This document shows, in pieces, positions 1-8,835 of a stretch of 35,434 nt of DNA (its first letter is position 1; each line of letters starts with the position of its first letter). The notes under the pieces are model-generated. The model was not told where the DNA came from, ran no database searches, and was given only the letters and a program-made list of their open reading frames with translations. A program made the position numbers and the translations under genes. The DNA comes from Candidatus Parcubacteria bacterium (GTDB lineage Bacteria > Patescibacteriota > Minisyncoccia > Phycocordibacterales > UBA6065). Location: the NCBI GenBank assembly GCA_019661795.1, contig JAIFWQ010000001.1, forward strand, positions 1 through 35,434. Direction: 5' to 3'.

Positions 1-81
1 GGAGGAGTTCTCGGCTTTATCAAGCCGACAGCGTTCGCTCTCAAGCCTTCGGATATCATCCTCGTCGTCTGTCCGCGGTAG
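1..81 (+). CDS. 3' end of an unidentified gene (partial)
   Basis: Frame 1 is open from the first base to a TAG at 79-81 and gives 26 residues ending in IILVVCPR. The stop lies 14 bases before a strong terminator hairpin, as expected for the last gene of an upstream transcription unit. The fragment is too short to assign to a family. The upstream part lies outside the window. Confidence 0.5.
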   Translation, partial: GGVLGFIKPTAFALKPSDIILVVCPR

Positions 82-95
82 CTGGACGCCTTCGG

Positions 96-130
96 CCCTC
101 GCATAACTGTTATGCGAGGGCTTTTTCTTT
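96..130 (+). terminator. rho-independent terminator before ileS
   Basis: An 11-bp perfect stem (CCCTCGCATAA at 96-106 with its complement at 110-120, loop CTG) is followed by a T-rich run CTTTTTCTTT. It separates the upstream partial gene from ileS. Confidence 0.9.
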
Positions 131-166
131 CAAAAAAGGCGAAAAATTGATACTGTAAGGGCCTAT

Positions 167-3100
167 ATGGCAGATCTTAAGAATCAAAAGCCCGCTTCCG
201 CGCCGGCTCCCAAGACCAAGCTCGTCGAGATAGAGGAGAAGATCCTCGCTTTTTGGGACAAAGAAGAGATATTCCAGAAATCGCTCGATAAGAAAGGCAA
301 AGAATTCGTCTTCTATGACGGCCCGCCGTTCGCGAACGGTCTGCCTCATTACGGACACATGCTCGCGAGCTTCATAAAAGACGCGATCCCGCGCTACAAG
401 ACGATGCAGGGATTCCATGTCCCGCGGCGCTGGGGCTGGGACTGCCATGGTCTGCCGGTCGAGACGCTCGTTGAAAAGGAGCTCGGGCTCAAGGCCAAAA
501 GCGACATCGTCGAATACGGCCTCGGAAAGTTCAACGACGTCGCCCGGGAAAGCGTCCTCCGCTATACGGACGAATGGCGCAAGCAGATACCGCGCATCGG
601 CCGCTGGGTGGATATGGACAACGACTATCGCACCATGGACGCGGCATACACCCAATCGGTATGGTGGGCGTTCAAGACGCTGTGGGACAAAGGCCTCGTC
701 TACGAAGGCTTTAAGTCCATGCAGATATGTCCGCGCTGCGGGACGACGCTCTCGAATTTCGAGGTCAATTTGGGATACAAAGACATAACCGACATTTCCG
801 TCTATGCGAAATTCAGGAGCAAGGACGATTCGAACGTCTATTTCATCGCCTGGACGACGACGCCGTGGACTCTGCCGGGGAATGTCGCTCTCGCTGTCGG
901 CGCGGATATCGACTACGCGCGAGTCGCTTTCGAAGGAGCGACGTACGTCGTCGCCCGGGACCGCGTCGCCGACGTATTCGCCGGCAAAGAGCATTCCCTC
1001 GAATCGGTGGTGAAGGGCGAAGACCTCGTCGGGATCGCGTACGAGCCGGTTTTTCCTTACTATGCCGACGATTCGCTTAAAAATTATGAGAACGGCTTCA
1101 AAATATACGCCGCCGATTTCGTGACGATCGAAGACGGAACGGGCATCGTCCACATCGCACCGGCGTTCGGCGATGACGACATGAAGCTTGGCGAACGGGA
1201 GAGCCTGCCTTTCATCCAGCATGTCGGCATGGACGGAAAATTCAAGAAAGAGGTCGCCGATTTCGCCGGCATGGACGTAAAGCCGAAAGACGATCATCAG
1301 AAGGCCGATGTCGAGATCATAAAATGGCTCGCGCGGCAGGGGCTTCTCTTCGACAAGAAGAAGATCATCCATCCATACCCTCATTGCTGGAGGTGCGAGA
1401 CGCCGCTCCTTAATTACGCTGCTTCGTCATGGTTCGTCCGCGTCACGGCGTTCAAAGACAAGCTCGCCGCAGCCAATAAAAAAATCTCATGGGTTCCCGG
1501 CGACATCCGCGACGGCAGATTCGGCAAATGGCTCGAAGGCGCGCGGGATTGGGCGATATCGCGCTCCCGATTCTGGGGCGCGCCTATTCCCGTATGGAAG
1601 GGAGTCGATTCAGGCAAGCTCTATCCGGTCGGTTCGATCGGCGACCTCGCCAAGCTCATAAAGAAGTCAGGCAATTCGTACCTCCTCATGAGGCACGGCG
1701 AATCGGAGGCCAACGCCAAAGGCGTTTCGAACGCGAACATAGACCTGTCGAACGGGTATCCTCTCACCGAAAAGGGCAGGCTCGAAGCCGCCGCCCAGGC
1801 AAAAAAGATCGCGGCGGAAGGCATCGACCTCATCATCGCCTCGGATTTCCTCCGGACGAAAGAGACCGCCCGCATCATCGCAGACGCCTGCGGCATTCCC
1901 GAGAACAAGATCATATACGACGTCCGCCTGCGCGAATACAACGTCGGCCCGGAAAGGGAAGGCAAGCTCTGGGCCGAGACCGACAAGCACGTCCGGACGC
2001 ACGGATTCTATCCCGGCATGGAAACTCCGGCGGAACTGAAGAAGCGCGTCTTCAAGGCGCTTTTCGATATCGACCGCGCGCATCAGGGAAAGAAGATACT
2101 CATCGTGAGCCACGGATCGCCTCTCAATACGATCATCCATGGCGTAGACGAAACGCCGAGCCAGGACAAAGTCCTCCATGACCAGAGGCGCCATTTCCAG
2201 ACGACCGGCGAATTGCGTCCGTTCGATTTCGTCCGCTTGCCCCATAACGAGGATTTCGACCTCGATCTTCATAGGCCATTCATCGATGACGTGGAATGCG
2301 TCGCTCCCGACGGCGAAAAGCTCGTCCGCGCGCCGGAGGTTTTCGACTGCTGGTTCGAATCCGGTTCAATGCCTTATGGCGAAGCCTGCTACAAAGGCAA
2401 AGCTCTGTCGCATTTCGATCCGAAGGGCAGACTCGGCGGCCTTCTCAAAAAGAAAGTCGGCTTTCCGGCGGATTTCATCGCCGAAGGTCTCGACCAGACC
2501 CGCGGTTGGTTCTATTCGATGATGGTTCTCGGCGTCGGAGTATTCGGCCAGAGCCCGTACAAGAACGTTGTCGTAAATGGTCTTATTTTGGACGAGAAGG
2601 GCGAGCACAAGCTCTCGAAGAGCCTCCAGAATTACCCCGATCCGATGAAGCTCGTCGGCACGTACGGCGCCGATTCTCTGCGCTATTATCTCCTTTCATC
2701 GCCGGTCGTCGCGGCGCAGGATCTCTGCTTTTCGGAAAAAGCCGTCGACGAAGTGTCGAAGAAGCTCATCCAGAGGCTCGATAACGTGCTCGCGTTCTAC
2801 GAAATGTATGCGGCGGATGCGAAGGGCAGTGAAATGAACAGCCGCGACGGCTTGAAAGCATCCGACAACGTCCTCGACCGATGGATCATCGAGCGCCTCC
2901 GCGAGACCCGCGACGAAACGACCAGATGGCTCGACCTCTATCAGCTTGACAAGGCCGCCCGGCCGATCATGTCGTTCGTCGACGATCTGTCGACATGGTA
3001 CCTGCGCCGTTCGCGCGACAGGTTCAAATCCGATGATCGGGCCGATAAAGAGGCGGCTCTTCGTACGACGAGATCCGTTTTCCGCCAGTTCGCCAAAATA

Positions 3101-3697
3101 TCCGCTCCATTCATGCCTTTCTATGCCGAATATCTTTTCGGCAGGGTGAAGCTCGCGTCCGATCCGGAGAGCGTGCATCTGTGCGACTGGCCGAAAGCCG
3201 AAAAATCCGACGCCAAGGTCGTGAAGGACATGGAAGAGACGCGCAGGCTCGTCACGCTCGCTCTCCAGGAGCGTTCGAAGGCGAATATAAAGGTGCGCCA
3301 GCCTTTGGCCAAGCTCTCCCTCAAGACGCCGTCGCTCGGATCCGAATTCATCGATCTCATACGAGAAGAAGTGAATGTGAAATCGGTCGAGTCGGACGAA
3401 AGCATCGCGGCCGAGACGCTCCTCGATACGAACGTCACCGAAAGCCTGCGCAAAGAAGGCGTCGTCCGCGACCTGATCCGCGCCATACAAGATCTGCGCA
3501 AAACGGAGGGGCTGTCGGTGGGGGACAAAGTCGCTCTTCTTCTCGATTCCGACGAGAAAGGCAAAGAGCTCGTCCATGCGTTCGCGCACGATGTCCGCCG
3601 GATCACGCTCGTCACAGGCATCGAATACGCCCATCTGCCTCATGCGTCGGAGCTCGCCATAGAAGAGCACCGATTCAGGATAGGATTGAAGAGATAA
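167..3697 (+). CDS. ileS: isoleucyl-tRNA synthetase with an inserted histidine-phosphatase domain
   Basis: Class I synthetase that charges tRNA-Ile in the cytoplasm; 1176 residues. The HIGH-type motif is HYGH at residues 61-64 and the KMSKS-type motif is KLSKS at 815-819. The ends and core, for example GWDCHGLPVE and DCWFESGSMPYGE, resemble the eukaryote-like type 2 IleRS, and the C-terminal zinc-finger cysteines of type 1 bacterial IleRS are absent. Between IPVWKG and DLHRP (residues about 503-695) lies an extra domain with the full signature of the histidine phosphatase superfamily: RHGE with nucleophile candidate H510, a SDFLRTKETA segment, E590 in LREYN and H649 in VSHGS. The reading frame is continuous through it. 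recO starts 3 bases downstream, so the two are probably co-transcribed. A -10-like GATACT at 149-154 may drive it. The synthetase call is secure. The function of the insert is unknown. Confidence 0.97.
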   Translation: MADLKNQKPASAPAPKTKLVEIEEKILAFWDKEEIFQKSLDKKGKEFVFYDGPPFANGLPHYGHMLASFIKDAIPRYKTMQGFHVPRRWGWDCHGLPVETLVEKELGLKAKSDIVEYGLGKFNDVARESVLRYTDEWRKQIPRIGRWVDMDNDYRTMDAAYTQSVWWAFKTLWDKGLVYEGFKSMQICPRCGTTLSNFEVNLGYKDITDISVYAKFRSKDDSNVYFIAWTTTPWTLPGNVALAVGADIDYARVAFEGATYVVARDRVADVFAGKEHSLESVVKGEDLVGIAYEPVFPYYADDSLKNYENGFKIYAADFVTIEDGTGIVHIAPAFGDDDMKLGERESLPFIQHVGMDGKFKKEVADFAGMDVKPKDDHQKADVEIIKWLARQGLLFDKKKIIHPYPHCWRCETPLLNYAASSWFVRVTAFKDKLAAANKKISWVPGDIRDGRFGKWLEGARDWAISRSRFWGAPIPVWKGVDSGKLYPVGSIGDLAKLIKKSGNSYLLMRHGESEANAKGVSNANIDLSNGYPLTEKGRLEAAAQAKKIAAEGIDLIIASDFLRTKETARIIADACGIPENKIIYDVRLREYNVGPEREGKLWAETDKHVRTHGFYPGMETPAELKKRVFKALFDIDRAHQGKKILIVSHGSPLNTIIHGVDETPSQDKVLHDQRRHFQTTGELRPFDFVRLPHNEDFDLDLHRPFIDDVECVAPDGEKLVRAPEVFDCWFESGSMPYGEACYKGKALSHFDPKGRLGGLLKKKVGFPADFIAEGLDQTRGWFYSMMVLGVGVFGQSPYKNVVVNGLILDEKGEHKLSKSLQNYPDPMKLVGTYGADSLRYYLLSSPVVAAQDLCFSEKAVDEVSKKLIQRLDNVLAFYEMYAADAKGSEMNSRDGLKASDNVLDRWIIERLRETRDETTRWLDLYQLDKAARPIMSFVDDLSTWYLRRSRDRFKSDDRADKEAALRTTRSVFRQFAKISAPFMPFYAEYLFGRVKLASDPESVHLCDWPKAEKSDAKVVKDMEETRRLVTLALQERSKANIKVRQPLAKLSLKTPSLGSEFIDLIREEVNVKSVESDESIAAETLLDTNVTESLRKEGVVRDLIRAIQDLRKTEGLSVGDKVALLLDSDEKGKELVHAFAHDVRRITLVTGIEYAHLPHASELAIEEHRFRIGLKR

Positions 3698-3700
3698 CCC

Positions 3701-4204
3701 ATGTCGTACGCCGTCTACAATACCCGCGGCTTCATATTGGGGAGCGGCCCTTCAGGCGAAGCGTCGAAGCTCTATTCCATATACACGGAGGATTTCGGCC
3801 TGGTCCGCGCCAAAGCCCAGAGCGTGCGCCTGCTCCAATCGAAGCTCCGCTACAATCTCGAAGACTATTCGTTCTCCGCGGTCTCTCTCGTGAAAGGCAG
3901 GGAAGTCTGGAGGCTCACCGGCGCGGAGAATCTTTCGCAAAGATCGAACGACCTCCTCATCCGGGCGAGAACGCTCAATCTGATCCGCAGGCTCGTCCAG
4001 GGCGAAGAGAAGAACGAAGATCTGTTCGACGCGCTCCTTCTTCTTGAATCAGATGCTGCAGGCGCGACTGCTCCGTCGGAAGCTCTCATTCTGTCCCATG
4101 CGCTCTCGGCCCTCGGCTATCTCGATCTCGCGGCGCTCGAAGGCAAGAGCGAGAGGGAAAGGATACTCGCGATCAATAAGGCTCTCAAAGAGACCCAGCT
4201 CTAA
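3701..4204 (+). CDS. recO: short RecO-like DNA repair protein
   Basis: The N-terminal half matches RecO: a YNTRGFILGSG start, then a segment reading through LYSIYTEDFGLVRAKAQSVR, typical of the OB-fold that binds single-stranded DNA and mediates RecA loading in the RecFOR pathway. At 167 residues it is clearly shorter than usual RecO (about 240) and has no cysteine pairs, so the zinc-finger and part of the C-terminal helical domain are missing. The stop is clean and is followed by a small hairpin (4206-4226). It begins 3 bases after ileS, indicating translational coupling. The family assignment is fairly sure from the N-terminus; reduced function is inference. Confidence 0.75.
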   Translation: MSYAVYNTRGFILGSGPSGEASKLYSIYTEDFGLVRAKAQSVRLLQSKLRYNLEDYSFSAVSLVKGREVWRLTGAENLSQRSNDLLIRARTLNLIRRLVQGEEKNEDLFDALLLLESDAAGATAPSEALILSHALSALGYLDLAALEGKSERERILAINKALKETQL

Positions 4205-4205
4205 A

Positions 4206-4236
4206 GCGGCGATGCGAAATCGCCGCGTGTTATAAT
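4206..4236 (+). promoter_or_regulatory. hairpin plus extended -10 for a leaderless gene
   Basis: A 7-bp hairpin (GCGGCGA at 4206-4212 with TCGCCGC at 4220-4226) ends the recO unit. It is followed by TGTTATAAT (4228-4236), an extended -10 element. The ATG of the next gene starts 6 bases later, so transcription should begin at or next to the start codon. Confidence 0.6.
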
Positions 4237-4242
4237 CTTTTC

Positions 4243-6180
4243 ATGTTCGAATCTGACAAGAGAAGCCCTTTGGAACGCCTCAAAAAGGGCCTGTATTCGA
4301 GAAATGCCAAAGAATCCGAAGCGCCGCGTCACGATATCCATATCGGGCGCTCGAATGTGTCCGAATCATGGGACGCCCCGAACGGGACCGAAGGCCCTGC
4401 GGACGACAAGCCGATCGAAGTGACCCCTGAAAGGCGCTATGCCTACAAGATCGCCTTCATCTGCTCGGCGCTCTTTCTCGTGGCCGCATTCGCCATAGCC
4501 GCCTACACCTTTTTCGGCGGCGGCAACTACATATCCGTCGAGAACGTCGACATCCAGGTCGAAGGCCCGTCATCCGTCGCGGGAGGCGAGCCTCTTTCGA
4601 TCGACGTATCGGTCGCGAACAAGAATCAGACCGACATCGACCTCGTCGACCTCGTCGTCGAATTCCCTCAAGGCACGAAGGATCCATCGAATCCGGCCAA
4701 AGACCTGTCCCGCATCAGGGTGTCTCTCGGCGACATCGGATCGCAATCGGTCGTCCAGAAGCCGTTCTCGGCCCTCATGTTCGGGCGCGAAGGCGAGGTG
4801 CGCGACATAAAGCTCACGGCCGAATACCGCACGGCCGATTCGAACGCCATTTTCTTCAAAGAGAAGATCTATCACGTGACGATATCCTCGTCGCCCGTCC
4901 TCGTTCTCGTCGACGCTCTCGACAAGGTGCTCGGCGGCGAGGCGTTCGACGTGACGATCACGGTGTCCTCCAACACGACCGCGCCGGTGAAGGACGTGCT
5001 CCTGTCGCTCGACTATCCGTTCGGCTTTTCGGTCATATCATCCGATCCCCAGGCGACGTACGGCGATAACGTCTGGCGCATCGGCGACCTCGCTCCCGGA
5101 TCCAAGCGTATGATCAAGCTCCGCGCCACGGCGACCGGCCAGGACGGGGAAGACAGGACGGTGCACGCGAGCGTCGGCATACAGAGCGCCGGCAACGAGC
5201 GCGAGATAGCGACGACGATCATAACCCAGGATCACACGTTCACTATCGAAAAACCGTTCCTCGGGCTCGACCTCGCTCTCGACGGACAGCGCGGCGATCT
5301 CGCGGCGGACGCGGGAAGGACCGTGCATGCGGACGTCATATGGACGAACAACAGCGGCACCCAGATCACGAACGCCCGCATAACGGCCAAGCTCGGCGGG
5401 AGCGCGCTCGACAAGAATTCCGTATCCGTCGACAACGGCGGCTTCTATGATTCGCTCACCAATACGATCACGTGGGAAGCCGGACGGACGGCGGGGCTCG
5501 ACACCATCGCTCCCGGCGACGACGGCAGGGTCGGTTTCTCGGTCGCGTCGACGCAGTCGGCTCCGAATCAGTCGCGTTCCGCCATCGATCCGGTCATCAC
5601 CATCGCCGTCTCCGTTTCGGGCAGCCGCACGGACGAAGCGGGCACGCCTCAATCTATAAATACCGCCGTCAGCCGGTCCATAAAGCTCCTTTCCAATCTC
5701 GGCATATCGTCCCGAGCCGTCTATTCGCAGGGTCCGTTCAAAAATAGCGGGCCGGTCCCTCCGAAAGTCGATCAGGCGACGACCTACACCATCGTCTGGA
5801 CAGTGACGAACACTTCGAATACCATCACAGGAGCGAAGGTGACGGCGACTCTGCCTCCGTATGTGGCTTGGACGGGGAACATAAGCCCTACGGGAGCCGA
5901 TATCAGCTATGACCAAAAGGGCGGCACGATCGTCTGGAACATCGGCGAAGTGCCGCGGAACGCGGATATAGGGTCGGGCGCCAAGCAGGTGGCCTTCCAG
6001 ATATCGCTCAAGCCTTCCGCGAACCAGGCCGGAACGGTTCCCGAGCTCGTCGGCCAGGCGTCGGTCTCGGGTACGGACGTGTTCACCGGCGCAGCGGCCA
6101 AAAATGCGGCCGGCAGCCTTTCAACGAGGATATCGACGGATCTCTTATACAAAGCGGGAGACGAAATCGTCCAAAAATAA
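4243..6180 (+). CDS. single-pass membrane protein with repeated DUF11-like beta-sandwich domains
   Basis: 645 residues. A charged cytoplasmic N-terminus (1-67) is followed by one membrane helix (about 68-91, LFLVAAFAIAAYTFF) and then a long threonine/serine/aspartate-rich exported part. That part has repeated beta-sandwich modules: phrases such as GGEPLSIDVSVANKNQTD, TNTITWEAG, TYTIVWTVTNTSN and GTIVWNIGEVP are typical of DUF11/CARDB-type cell-surface domains. It probably sits in the envelope as an adhesive or structural protein. The stop codon abuts the next ATG (6181). No enzymatic motif is visible. The start is chosen at the ATG placed 6 bases after an extended -10. The domain class is inferred from pattern; the exact function is unknown. 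Confidence 0.85.
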   Translation: MFESDKRSPLERLKKGLYSRNAKESEAPRHDIHIGRSNVSESWDAPNGTEGPADDKPIEVTPERRYAYKIAFICSALFLVAAFAIAAYTFFGGGNYISVENVDIQVEGPSSVAGGEPLSIDVSVANKNQTDIDLVDLVVEFPQGTKDPSNPAKDLSRIRVSLGDIGSQSVVQKPFSALMFGREGEVRDIKLTAEYRTADSNAIFFKEKIYHVTISSSPVLVLVDALDKVLGGEAFDVTITVSSNTTAPVKDVLLSLDYPFGFSVISSDPQATYGDNVWRIGDLAPGSKRMIKLRATATGQDGEDRTVHASVGIQSAGNEREIATTIITQDHTFTIEKPFLGLDLALDGQRGDLAADAGRTVHADVIWTNNSGTQITNARITAKLGGSALDKNSVSVDNGGFYDSLTNTITWEAGRTAGLDTIAPGDDGRVGFSVASTQSAPNQSRSAIDPVITIAVSVSGSRTDEAGTPQSINTAVSRSIKLLSNLGISSRAVYSQGPFKNSGPVPPKVDQATTYTIVWTVTNTSNTITGAKVTATLPPYVAWTGNISPTGADISYDQKGGTIVWNIGEVPRNADIGSGAKQVAFQISLKPSANQAGTVPELVGQASVSGTDVFTGAAAKNAAGSLSTRISTDLLYKAGDEIVQK

Positions 6181-7548
6181 ATGAAGCACGAATCGAAGAA
6201 AAAAGAAGGCGAGAGCGCCGTGATGGAGAACATGATATCGCTCGCGAAGCGGCGCGGCTTCATATTCCAGGGTTCCGAGATATACGGCGGCCTCGCCGGC
6301 ACGTGGGACTACGGCCCGCTCGGCGTCGCCCTCAAAAATAACGTCAAAAACCTCTGGTGGAAGAGGTTCGTCGCCGACCGCGAAGACATGTACGGCATGG
6401 ACGCGGCCATTCTCATGAATCAGAACGCGTGGAAGGCATCGGGCCACGTCGCCGGGTTTTCCGACCCTCTCGTCGAATGCGAGAAATGCAAAAGGCGCTT
6501 CCGGGCCGACCAGCTCGACGCCGAAGCGCGCGAAAAGAGGAAATGCCCCGAATGCGGCGGCAAGCTCGGCGCCGAAAAGCAGTTCAATATGATGTTCAAG
6601 ACTCACGTCGGCGCCTCGGAAGACGCGGCGGCGGTGTCGTATCTGCGCCCCGAAACAGCGCAGGGCATGTTCGTCAATTTCAAGAACATCATCGACGCGT
6701 TCCATCCCAAGCTCCCGTTCGGCATGGCCCAGATAGGCAAGGCGTTCAGGAACGAGATCGCGCCGCGCGATTTCATATTCCGTACCCGTGAATTCGAGCA
6801 GATGGAGATCGAATATTTTGTCGATCCGAAGGATTGGAAAGATACCTTCGAACATTTCATACGGGAAGTCCGCGCGTTCACGGCCGACGTCGGCCTGCCG
6901 AAAGAGAAAGTCCACGAATACGAAGTACCGGGGGATTCGCTCGCGCATTATTCCAAGCGTACCGTCGACTTCGAATTCGACTATCCGTTCGGCAAAAAAG
7001 AGCTCTACGGCCTCGCATATCGCACCGATTTCGACCTGAAAGCCCATTCGGCTACCTCCGGCGTCGACCTTTCATACTATGACGAAGAAGCGAAAGCCCG
7101 CTTCGTGCCGCACGTTATCGAGCCGTCGTTCGGCGTCGACCGCACCGTCCTCGCCGTGCTCTCTGAAGCGTATCGCGAAGACGAGCTCGGCGGCGAGAAG
7201 CGCGTCTATCTCAAGCTCGCGCCTTCTGTCGCTCCGATCAAAGCCGCCGTATTCCCGCTCCTCAAAAATAAAGACGCGCTCACCGCGAAAGCCCGCGAGA
7301 TATATCAGGTCCTGCGCAAAGAATTCGCCAAAGGCTCGGGCGGCGTCGAATACGACGAGGTCGGATCCATAGGCAAGCGCTACCGCCGGCAGGACGAGAT
7401 CGGCACGCCGTACTGCGTCACCATCGACTTCGACACCATCGAAAAAGACGGCAGTCCCGTCACGGTGCGCGACAGGGATACGGGAACGCAGGAAGCGATA
7501 CCTCTCAAGGACCTCGTCTCGTTCCTTTCGCAGAAACTGAATCGATAA
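6181..7548 (+). CDS. glyQS: glycyl-tRNA synthetase, single-chain (alpha2) type
   Basis: Class II synthetase that charges tRNA-Gly. The N-terminal FQGSEIYGGLAGTWDYGPLG block is a hallmark of the alpha2 enzyme. A zinc-ribbon (CEKC at about 101-104 and CPEC about 25 residues later) follows. Motif 2 is FRNEIAPRDFIFRTREFEQME and motif 3 is EPSFGVDRT. The C-terminal anticodon-binding domain ends the 455-residue protein, which is the usual length. The ATG at 6181 directly follows the preceding stop. A second in-frame ATG at 6223 (MENMISLAKRRGF) aligns better with the usual start of the family and has a GAAGGCGAG purine run upstream, so the true protein may be 441 residues. Confidence 0.96.
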   Translation: MKHESKKKEGESAVMENMISLAKRRGFIFQGSEIYGGLAGTWDYGPLGVALKNNVKNLWWKRFVADREDMYGMDAAILMNQNAWKASGHVAGFSDPLVECEKCKRRFRADQLDAEAREKRKCPECGGKLGAEKQFNMMFKTHVGASEDAAAVSYLRPETAQGMFVNFKNIIDAFHPKLPFGMAQIGKAFRNEIAPRDFIFRTREFEQMEIEYFVDPKDWKDTFEHFIREVRAFTADVGLPKEKVHEYEVPGDSLAHYSKRTVDFEFDYPFGKKELYGLAYRTDFDLKAHSATSGVDLSYYDEEAKARFVPHVIEPSFGVDRTVLAVLSEAYREDELGGEKRVYLKLAPSVAPIKAAVFPLLKNKDALTAKAREIYQVLRKEFAKGSGGVEYDEVGSIGKRYRRQDEIGTPYCVTIDFDTIEKDGSPVTVRDRDTGTQEAIPLKDLVSFLSQKLNR

Positions 7549-7553
7549 GGCTC

Positions 7554-8822
7554 ATGAATTTCAAAAAGACTATCCTTACGAACGGCGTGCGGATCGTCAC
7601 CGCGCCTTTGCCGGGCAACCCGACCGCGACCGTTCTGGTCACCGTCGGCACCGGCTCCTTCTATGAAGCGCCGGAACAGGGCGGTATTTCGCATTTTTTG
7701 GAGCACGCCTGTTTCAAGGGCACTTCCAAAAGGCCTTCCGCAAAACACATAACGACCGAGCTCGATACCATCGGCGCGATCTATAACGCCTTCACTTCGA
7801 AAGATATCACCGGATATTGGTCCAAGGCCGACGCCAAGCATTTCGGCCGCATCGCCGACATCGTCGCCGACATATTCAAGAATTCGACCTTTCCCGAAAA
7901 AGAGATCGAAAAAGAGAAAGGCGTGGTCATAGGCGAGATCGACATGTATGCGGACGATCCGCAGGAGAAGATCGGCGAAGCCTTGCTCAAGCATATGTAT
8001 AAAGGCCAGCCGGGGGAGCGCGAGGTGCTCGGAACCAAAGAGACCGTCCGCGCCATCACCCGCGACGCGCTCGTCGCATATCGAAGATCCCAATATACCG
8101 GCCCGAACGTCGTCGTCACCATCGCGGGCGGTGTGCCGGAAAAAGACATGCTCGCCTGGGCGGAGACGAATTTCGCCGATCTCGACGCTGCGCCAGCGAA
8201 TCCGGAATTCCCCACGAAAGACAGGCGGCAGGAAGGTCCCGAGACCGTTTTCATAGATAAGGATACCGATCAGGCGCATGTCGTCATGGCGTGGAGGACG
8301 TTCGACAGGCTCAACCCCGACCGCTATGCGGCGAGCGTCGTCAAAAATATCCTTCGCGGCGGCATGAGTTCGCGCCTTTTCATACGATTGCGCGATGAAA
8401 TGGGTTCCGGCTATTACGTTTCGGCCAACCATTCGCTTCATGCGAGCTTCGGCTTCTTTGCCATATCGACGGGCACGACTCACGAACGGGTTCCAGAGAT
8501 CGTATCGGCGATCATAGAGGAGACCGAAAGGCTCAAGACGGAGCCGGTGCCTCTCCATGAGCTTGAAAAGGTGAAGGAATTCATCCGCGCTCATCGTTTG
8601 ATGTCGCTCGAGACTTCGGACGACGTCGCGGAGTATTGCGCCGAACAGGAGACGCTCAAAAAGAACATCATGTCGCCCGAGGAATTGGACGCCGTATACG
8701 CGGAGATAACGGCCGAAGACGTCATGCGCGTCGCCCGGAAGATGTTCGATGGCGCGAAGCTCACCGCCGCCGCTATCGGAAAGGGGATAGATAAAGAAGC
8801 GGTCAAAAAGGCGATATCGTAG
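7554..8822 (+). CDS. M16-family zinc metallopeptidase
   Basis: The inverted zinc-binding motif HFLEH lies at residues 47-51, with E128 (GEI) about 77 residues later as the probable third ligand. This is the pattern of active pitrilysin/mitochondrial-processing-peptidase-like M16 proteases. 422 residues is one full catalytic-plus-C-terminal M16 subunit, as in the YmxG/PqqL-like bacterial proteins that work as dimers. No signal peptide is visible, so it is likely cytoplasmic. It starts 5 bases after glyQS and ends 13 bases before the next gene. The substrate is unknown; peptide clearance or processing is inference from the family. Confidence 0.93.
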   Translation: MNFKKTILTNGVRIVTAPLPGNPTATVLVTVGTGSFYEAPEQGGISHFLEHACFKGTSKRPSAKHITTELDTIGAIYNAFTSKDITGYWSKADAKHFGRIADIVADIFKNSTFPEKEIEKEKGVVIGEIDMYADDPQEKIGEALLKHMYKGQPGEREVLGTKETVRAITRDALVAYRRSQYTGPNVVVTIAGGVPEKDMLAWAETNFADLDAAPANPEFPTKDRRQEGPETVFIDKDTDQAHVVMAWRTFDRLNPDRYAASVVKNILRGGMSSRLFIRLRDEMGSGYYVSANHSLHASFGFFAISTGTTHERVPEIVSAIIEETERLKTEPVPLHELEKVKEFIRAHRLMSLETSDDVAEYCAEQETLKKNIMSPEELDAVYAEITAEDVMRVARKMFDGAKLTAAAIGKGIDKEAVKKAIS

Positions 8823-8828
8823 TATCAT
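8823..8828 (+). promoter_or_regulatory. -10 box for the AI-2E permease gene
   Basis: TATCAT overlaps the end of the M16 gene and lies 7 bases before the ATG at 8836. No clear -35 or ribosome site is seen, which again suggests a leaderless internal transcript. Confidence 0.4.
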
Positions 8829-8835
8829 AGAACCG

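Noticed and set aside
110..1384. 424-residue open frame antisense to ileS
   Set aside because: It mirrors the ileS codon pattern, is Arg/Asp-rich without domains, and the plus-strand gene is certain.
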